A DNA stretch of 8,701 bases from NCBI RefSeq assembly GCF_004138495.1, contig NZ_ML142862.1, positions 194,637-203,337 of the forward strand. Reading direction: 5' to 3'. The DNA comes from Phytoactinopolyspora endophytica. Lineage in GTDB: Bacteria > Actinomycetota > Actinomycetes > Jiangellales > Jiangellaceae. Under the pieces are notes generated by a model that made no database searches, had not been told where the DNA came from, and was given only the letters and a program-made list of their open reading frames with translations. Below are positions 5,344 through 8,701 of this stretch, piece after piece. Position 1 is the stretch's first letter. Every line of letters begins with the position of its first letter. Both the position numbers and the translations under genes were made by a program.

Positions 5344-5475
5344 ATGACGACGGTACGGCGGGCATAGCCCGAGGATGCGCCGGCGAGCGGTGCCGGCATT
5401 GGGAAGCGGCTTCTGGGTGCCGCCATAGAGGAAGCCCGCACACGCTCTCGTCGGAAGGGCGTTGTGCTGGGCATG
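5344..5475 (+). pseudogene. GNAT acetyltransferase pseudogene
   Basis: ATG 5344, preceded by AAAAGG, opens MTTVRRA, then an in-frame TAG (5365-5367), then PEDAPASGAGIGKRLLGAAI and EEARTRSRRKGVVLGM. The start resembles the common GNAT opening 'MTxVRRATPEDAxAI', and GAGIGKRLL is the acetyl-CoA-binding motif A. The ~60 residues normally between these blocks are missing, so the gene carries a nonsense mutation and an internal deletion. The right end is lost near 5461-5480 where sequence of another gene on the opposite strand begins. It follows the Rid remnant by 14 bases, as in an operon, so both may come from one former transcription unit. Confidence 0.6.
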
Positions 5476-5553
5476 CTCGACGGTGGCGACCAGCTCGACG
5501 ATGGCTTTGACCTCGTCCTCCGGAACCGGGACGCCTGCCACGCTCGGGATCAT
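5461..5553 (-). pseudogene. Possible 5' fragment of a SgcJ/DUF4440-like gene
   Basis: ATG 5553 (minus strand) has AGGAAGGA about 8-15 bases upstream and opens MIPSVAGVPVPEDEVKAIV followed by ELVATVEHAQHN. 'VATVEHAQxN' is how I recall SgcJ/EcaC-type (SnoaL-like, DUF4440) proteins beginning their domain. After codon 31 the frame continues but no longer resembles that family; it runs antisense to the GNAT remnant. I read this as the first ~31 codons of a gene cut at about 5461. The open frame itself extends on to 5164, so a spurious short ORF is the main alternative. Confidence 0.35.
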
Positions 5554-5559
5554 GGATGA

Positions 5560-5902
5560 ATTCCTTCCTGCCGGGACAGTGCGCCGTGCATGCTGTGAGG
5601 CCCGGGATGCCCGGCACATCTGCATATGCGTCGATCACGACACCTTCCACAGGGCTTTCGTGGATTGCGACGTACTGGTCGACGCGTCAGCAACGCGAAC
5701 GCTCTCTGCCGTAACGCAACGATGCCGTCATCCCATGCACTACGGCATCTGTCAGTTGACTGTAATGCCCGCCAGCGGAGGTACGAGGACGAATCCAGCT
5801 CCGGCTCACCAGGCTGCCAGCCCGGTGACGGACGGCGGAAAGCCAGGGAATGAAGGGAGCCGAACGACGGCCCGCAGGCTCAAGATCGCGTGTTTCGCAG
5901 CA
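5560..5902. other. Intergenic stretch with no recognisable gene
   Basis: None of the six frames here gave a recognisable family, and codon patterns are weak. The only structure noted is the inverted repeat GATGCCGT/ACGGCATC at 5721-5749. The region lies between the pseudogene cluster and the stop codon of the NmrA-like gene and may be further decayed DNA. Confidence 0.5.
5721..5749. repeat. 8-bp perfect inverted repeat in the gene-free stretch
   Basis: GATGCCGT (5721-5728) and ACGGCATC (5742-5749) are exact complements with a 13-base spacer. It could be an operator or a small hairpin; there is no adjacent gene start to attach it to, and no T-run. Confidence 0.35.
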
Positions 5903-6781
5903 TCAGCTTCCCTCGCCAACCCTCGTCGCGGCCATCTCTGAGGCGAAATGCTCCAGGGATATAGCGGGGTTGCCGGTGATCCGGGTAACGATGTCTGTCA
6001 CCGGGATGATCAACCTGCCGGTGCGGACGTCGTCGAGCGCAGCGATGAGGAACCGGGTGTACTCCTCGGAGAACCCGCGGACCTTCATCAGGGTGGTGAA
6101 CTCCTCGGGGCTCGCGTGTGACCAGCGCACTGGTTGGCCGATCGCCGCAGAGAGCGCATCGCAGACCTGGGCGTGCGTCACAGCCTCGGGCCCAGTAAGC
6201 GGCAGACGCCCTCGTGGGCCGTCGGGCGTGAGCGCTGCGACCGCGACCTGGGCGACGTCATGCACTGCAACGAACGGGATGCGCCCATCCCCGGCGGGCA
6301 GTCTCAGGCAACCCTCGCGGACCATGGCCCCGAACGAGCCCACCGAGAAGTTCTCCATGAACCATGTCGGTCGCAGGATTGCCCAGTCAACATCGAGGCG
6401 CACGAGGGCGTCCTCGGCCTCGGTGAGCGGATCACCGGCGGGCGCGCCGTCTGCATCGAGGGACGAGAGCAACACGATGCGACGCACACCAGAATCGGCG
6501 GCCATACGCAACACGTCAGGGGTACGTTCCGCCGCGCCGGGGTGGTTGAACGGGATCAGGACGTAGGCGGCGTCACAACCCGCGAACCCCGGCCACCAGG
6601 ACGAGCAGTCGTCCCAGTCCATCCGGTACCACTCCCCCATGGCCGGCATCCGCCTCGCCAAGCTGCGGACTCGCCAGCCGCGTGCGAGCGCGTCGGCCGC
6701 GATCAGGCTTCCGGTCTTTCCGGTGACACCCGTAAGCGCGACGGTGTAATCGCCTGGCTCGTCCGTGGTCAGCTGCCCCAT
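5903..6781 (-). CDS. NmrA/EasG-like NAD(P)-binding protein
   Basis: This gene encodes a 292-residue atypical short-chain dehydrogenase. The N-terminal Rossmann motif is ALTGVTGKTGS (residues 16-26), followed by DWDDCSSWW and a 'GVRRIVLLSS' strand, then ILRPTWFMENF, the signature of NmrA-like and EasG-like proteins, and LPAGDGRIPFVAVHDVAQVA, the second family block. The C-terminal region (SPEEFTTLMKVRGFSEEYT) matches the bacterial proteins named after the ergot-alkaloid enzyme EasG. The tyrosine of classical SDRs is absent, as is normal here, so the protein may be a reductase or only a redox sensor. ATG 6781 has GAGGAGGG (6798-6791) 9 bases upstream and a TATACT -10 further up. It is a single gene, with no partner in the same direction. 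Confidence 0.93.
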   Translation of the reverse strand: MGQLTTDEPGDYTVALTGVTGKTGSLIAADALARGWRVRSLARRMPAMGEWYRMDWDDCSSWWPGFAGCDAAYVLIPFNHPGAAERTPDVLRMAADSGVRRIVLLSSLDADGAPAGDPLTEAEDALVRLDVDWAILRPTWFMENFSVGSFGAMVREGCLRLPAGDGRIPFVAVHDVAQVAVAALTPDGPRGRLPLTGPEAVTHAQVCDALSAAIGQPVRWSHASPEEFTTLMKVRGFSEEYTRFLIAALDDVRTGRLIIPVTDIVTRITGNPAISLEHFASEMAATRVGEGS

Positions 6782-6814
6782 GGCGGATAGCCCTCCTCGT
6801 CAGCCGAGATCAAA

Positions 6815-6820
6815 AGTATA
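6815..6820 (-). promoter_or_regulatory. -10 hexamer TATACT of NmrA-like gene
   Basis: TATACT on the minus strand is a near-ideal -10; transcription would begin near 6808, giving a ~27-base leader with the GAGGAGGG ribosome binding site. No good -35 is found at 17 bases. The overlapping plus strand reads TATAGT (6817-6822), which could serve a divergent transcript. Confidence 0.5.
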
Positions 6821-7072
6821 GTGAACAGGCGCGTCCCTGGCTCGTGCATGCCACAGGCTTGGACGTTGCGATGCGAGGTATCGCAGGCTTTGTCAGGACC
6901 GCGTGGGTTCGACCTCAAGCGCCCGGCCGAGGTCGTCGTTCACGGCCCCGAGGAAGGTGTCGGCGAAAACACCTGCCCGGAAATGATCCACATCCACGCT
7001 GACCTCGATGTCTCACCGCCACGGCCGTCGATCGAGGCCCAGGTCGGTGTATCGCGGGAGCACGCGCTCTGA
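6821..7072 (+). other. Gap with weak coding signal, unidentified
   Basis: Between the NmrA-like gene and the membrane protein gene lies about 300 bases without a convincing gene. A GTG-started frame (6821-7072, 83 codons, ending in TGA TAA) has good GC-rich third positions from about 6907 on (RGFDLKRPAEVVVHGPEE), but its first third does not and it has no ribosome binding site. The same stretch read on the minus strand also looks protein-like (DIEVSVDVDHFRAGVFADTF) but is flanked closely by stops. I recognise neither; a decayed gene in one of these frames is the most likely reading. Confidence 0.25.
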
Positions 7073-7084
7073 TAAGAATCCACC

Positions 7085-7552
7085 ATGGTGCCGAGACGCC
7101 GCCCCGCCGGACGAGGCCGCCGGACCGCTCGACGCACCCCTGAGCCGACGCTACCGTCGGTAGCCGAGGTCGCGGTGTACGGCATCCTCGCCGCGCTGGT
7201 CGCCGCCACCCTACTGGTAGTGGCGGGACAGCCACGGTGGCAGGTGGCAACGGTGATCGGTGGTGCATTGCTACTGATCGGCGTCCTCGTCTTCAGCTCC
7301 TCGCGCACCCGCCAGCAACCACCCGAGCCCACGGGCGACCGCTCCGAGCCCGACGACGGCCGGACCGAAGAGACCCCGCCGCGACGACGAGGCGAGCGGC
7401 ACAGCCCGAAACCTGCTGAGTACGACGACGTAGCGGATGCCGTAGAACCCGACGACGGCTCCCCCGAGAACGCCGAGCCGGGCACGGTCGAAGGCCCGGC
7501 GCATGGACGATCCCGACACGCGGGCAGTCGCGGGCGCAGGCGCAAACGATGA
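7085..7552 (+). CDS. Small two-helix membrane protein, unknown function
   Basis: This gene encodes a 155-residue protein I do not recognise. It has three parts. Residues 1-18 are very basic (MVPRRRPAGRGRRTARR). Two hydrophobic helices follow at about 28-48 (VAEVAVYGILAALVAATLL) and 53-70 (QVATVIGGALLLIGVLVF) with a short loop between. Residues 71-155 are low-complexity, rich in Pro, Glu, Asp and Arg, acidic in the middle and ending in an arginine-rich tail (GSRGRRRKR). By the positive-inside rule both ends would face the cytosol. ATG 7085 has no clear ribosome binding site; TAAGAA lies 6 bases upstream and could be a -10 of a leaderless transcript. The orn start lies 31 bases after its stop. 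GC-rich codon use supports it being real. Confidence 0.7.
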   Translation: MVPRRRPAGRGRRTARRTPEPTLPSVAEVAVYGILAALVAATLLVVAGQPRWQVATVIGGALLLIGVLVFSSSRTRQQPPEPTGDRSEPDDGRTEETPPRRRGERHSPKPAEYDDVADAVEPDDGSPENAEPGTVEGPAHGRSRHAGSRGRRRKR

Positions 7553-7570
7553 GATCCGCGCCGGGCGACG

Positions 7571-7576
7571 TATCGT
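7571..7576 (+). promoter_or_regulatory. -10 hexamer of orn, leaderless type
   Basis: TATCGT fits TAnnnT and ends 7 bases before GTG 7584. With no ribosome binding site in front of the GTG, a leaderless transcript beginning at the start codon is likely. No good -35 is seen. Confidence 0.5.
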
Positions 7577-7583
7577 TGGCGCC

Positions 7584-8195
7584 GTGAACAAGGACCGGCT
7601 TGTATGGATCGACTGTGAGATGACCGGCCTCGATCTGAAACGCGATGCGCTGATCGAGATAGCCGTACTGGTCACCGACGGTGAGCTCAACGTGCTCGGC
7701 GACGGTGTCGATATCGTGATCCGCCCTCCCAACGAAGCGATCGAGCAGATGGACGCCGTCGTCCGCGACATGCACACCGAGAGCGGGTTGCTCGACGAGC
7801 TCCACCAGGGGACGACGATGGACGACGCGCGACAGCGAGCGCTCGACTACATCAAGACGTACGTGCCGGAACCGGTCAAGGCACCGCTGGCCGGCAACAC
7901 CGTCCACATGGACCGGCTCTTCCTGGCACGCGACCTCCCTGAGCTGGAAGGCTGGCTCCACTACCGCAACGTGGACGTCTCCTCGATCAAGGAGCTCGTG
8001 CGCCGGTGGTACCCACGCGTCTACTTCGCCAGTCCGGACAAGACGGGCAACCACCGCGCGCTGGGCGACATCCAGGACTCGATCAACGAGCTACGCTACT
8101 ACCGGCAGACCGTGTTCGTGCCGCTCCCAGGCCCAGACAGCGACACGGCACGCAGCGCGGCGACCTCGATTTCCGACGGCGCAGCGACCGTGTAA
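7584..8195 (+). CDS. orn: Oligoribonuclease
   Basis: This gene encodes a 203-residue DEDDh 3'-5' exonuclease that degrades 2-5-nt RNA (and pGpG) to mononucleotides, the last step of RNA turnover in the cytosol; it is usually essential or important for growth. Catalytic residues are all visible: D10 and E12 in VWIDCEMTGLDL (Exo I), D110 in GNTVHMDRLFLARDLPEL (Exo II), H157 and D162 in GNHRALGDIQDSINEL (Exo III). HYRNVDVSSIKEL (127-139) is also typical. The GTG at 7584 is chosen over an ATG at 7503 that would add 27 unconserved residues and overlap the upstream gene: the family begins right at 'MNKDRLVWID', and a -10 hexamer sits 7 bases upstream. The last ~25 residues are variable and polar. 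A tRNA-His gene follows. Confidence 0.97.
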   Translation: MNKDRLVWIDCEMTGLDLKRDALIEIAVLVTDGELNVLGDGVDIVIRPPNEAIEQMDAVVRDMHTESGLLDELHQGTTMDDARQRALDYIKTYVPEPVKAPLAGNTVHMDRLFLARDLPELEGWLHYRNVDVSSIKELVRRWYPRVYFASPDKTGNHRALGDIQDSINELRYYRQTVFVPLPGPDSDTARSAATSISDGAATV

Positions 8196-8216
8196 CGAGC
8201 TGCCCGCTCGAGGCCG

Positions 8217-8222
8217 TATACT
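8217..8222 (+). promoter_or_regulatory. -10 hexamer of tRNA-His promoter
   Basis: TATACT, 34 bases before the tRNA, is a strong -10. Transcription would start near 8229, so the hairpin at 8231-8251 would form the 5' leader of the tRNA precursor. No clear -35 is found. The short dyad CGAGC/GCTCG (8196-8210) lies between the orn stop and this site. Confidence 0.5.
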
Positions 8223-8230
8223 TGTCGGGC

Positions 8231-8251
8231 CGCACCTTCGTGGAAGGTGCG
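8231..8251 (+). repeat. 9-bp leader hairpin before tRNA-His
   Basis: CGCACCTTC (8231-8239), loop GTG and GAAGGTGCG (8243-8251) form a perfect stem that ends 4 bases before the G-1 of tRNA-His. It has no T-run, so it is more likely a processing/leader element of the tRNA precursor than a terminator of orn, though the latter is possible. Confidence 0.6.
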
Positions 8252-8255
8252 TCAT

Positions 8256-8329
8256 GGTGGCCGTAGCTCAGTTGGTAGAGCACCTGGTTGTGGTCCAGGA
8301 AGTCGCGGGTTCAAGTCCCGTCGGTCACC
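8256..8329 (+). tRNA. tRNA-His (anticodon GTG)
   Basis: The acceptor stem GTGGCCG (8257-8263) pairs with CGGTCAC (8322-8328, one G-T pair). The extra G-1 (8256) opposite C73 (8329), the identity element of tRNA-His, is encoded. The D arm is GCTC/GAGC, the anticodon stem CCTGG/CCAGG closes loop TTGTGGT with anticodon GTG at 8290-8292, and the T arm GCGGG/CCCGT closes TTCAAGT. CCA is not encoded. It serves both histidine codons. Placement after orn on the same strand, with its own -10, suggests an independent unit. Confidence 0.97.
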
Positions 8330-8336
8330 CAAAGGC

Positions 8337-8389
8337 GCGAGGTCCGGACTTCGACTGAGGAATCGCCTCGGTCGGAGTTCGGACCTCGC
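8337..8389 (+). terminator. Long terminator-like hairpin after tRNA-His
   Basis: GCGAGGTCCG (8337-8346) pairs with CGGACCTCGC (8380-8389), and the inner 14 positions (8347-8360 with 8366-8379) also pair without a gap, giving a 24-bp stem with loop AATCG. Three inner pairs (8347/8379, 8351/8375, 8356/8370) are G-U wobbles in plus-strand RNA but would be mismatches in minus-strand RNA, so the element is built to fold in the tRNA-His transcript. The following TCTCGTTCT is only moderately U-rich, as is common in GC-rich actinobacteria. Confidence 0.85.
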
Positions 8390-8474
8390 TCTCGTTCTGG
8401 GCGCTCCCCACCCGAGTACATTGCCTTGGATCTCCCGGTCAGTGAGCGCGCCGAACGTGCCCGCTACTCTCGCC

Positions 8475-8701
8475 TCACGCGACGGCGGTCCCTTCGAGCT
8501 CGACCATCTGGCCGGGGATCGCCAGCCGTGTCACCCCGAGCAGTGTGGTGGTCGGAGCCACCGCGACGGCGCCCAACCGCGACGCCAGCACGCCGTAGTG
8601 CTGGAAAAGCAGATCGACGTCGGTGGTGTAGACGTTGAGCCGGACGAGGTCCGCGAGGGACATGCCGGCCGCGCCGAGCACGGCCTCCACGTTGTGGAGG
8701 C
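8475..8701 (-). CDS. Rid (YjgF/YER057c/UK114) family protein, 5' end beyond window
   Basis: Only the last 75 codons are in the window. They read LHNVEAVLGAAGMSLADLVR, then LNVYTTDVDLLFQHYGVL and finish with GVTRLAIPGQMVELEGTAVA, the second half of a Rid-family protein ('NVxAVLxAAGxxLxDVVRLNVYTTD ... L..PGxxVELEGxAxA'). The arginine used by RidA to deaminate reactive 2-aminoacrylate-type enamines/imines (in 'PAR-T/S') is replaced: the site reads APTTTLL. It is therefore likely one of the Rid subfamilies without that activity, and no substrate is assigned. It faces the tRNA-His unit tail to tail across about 85 bases, with the long hairpin between. It differs clearly from the Rid remnant at 5126, so the two are not recent duplicates. 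Confidence 0.88.
   Translation of the reverse strand, partial: LHNVEAVLGAAGMSLADLVRLNVYTTDVDLLFQHYGVLASRLGAVAVAPTTTLLGVTRLAIPGQMVELEGTAVA

Noticed and set aside
5164..5650. Long minus-strand frames covering the Rid and GNAT remnants
   Set aside because: Apart from the first ~31 codons after ATG 5553, they are antisense to recognisable fragments and show no family features.
7503..7583. ATG 7503 as start of orn
   Set aside because: It would add 27 unconserved residues and overlap the preceding gene by 50 bases; family proteins start at the GTG 7584 equivalent.

Overview
The base composition (very GC-rich, with C or G in most third codon positions), the gene set (oligoribonuclease with tRNA-His, NmrA-like reductase, dynamin-like GTPase, YbaK-like protein) and several start codons that follow a -10 hexamer with no room for a ribosome binding site all point to a high-GC Gram-positive bacterium (Actinomycetota). 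I cannot name the genus from this window.

Layout. The left part (1-2321) is ordinary chromosome: a dynamin-like P-loop GTPase running off the left edge (minus), a YbhB/YbcL-type PEBP protein (plus), a YbaK/EbsC-type protein (plus) and tRNA-Arg(TCT). Next (2518-3933) comes a self-contained regulatory module: a TetR repressor and an SDR oxidoreductase, transcribed divergently from a 68-bp region built around a perfect 25-bp inverted repeat with the promoter elements of both genes inside or beside it.

From 3935 to about 5560 the window is a mosaic of intact small genes and broken ones: the tail of a DDE transposase, an intact HIT hydrolase, the helix-turn-helix piece of an ISL3-like transposase with a 1-base deletion, an intact but AT-shifted MazG-like nucleotide pyrophosphohydrolase, the C-terminal half of a Rid-family gene, a GNAT acetyltransferase pseudogene with an early stop and an internal deletion, and on the other strand the first ~31 codons of a SgcJ/DUF4440-like gene. 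Junctions are tight: two remnants start on the base after the stop codon of an intact gene. Bases 5560-5902 hold nothing I can identify.

The right part is regular again: an NmrA/EasG-like NAD(P)-binding protein (minus), a poorly coding gap, a small two-helix membrane protein, oligoribonuclease (orn), tRNA-His with a leader hairpin and a very long terminator-like hairpin, and the C-terminal end of a second Rid-family gene (minus) running off the right edge.

I see no CRISPR array, no complete mobile element and no clear new multi-gene system. The two best leads are the TetR/SDR palindrome, where promoter and operator geometry can be read directly, and the insertion/decay zone around the MazG-like gene.
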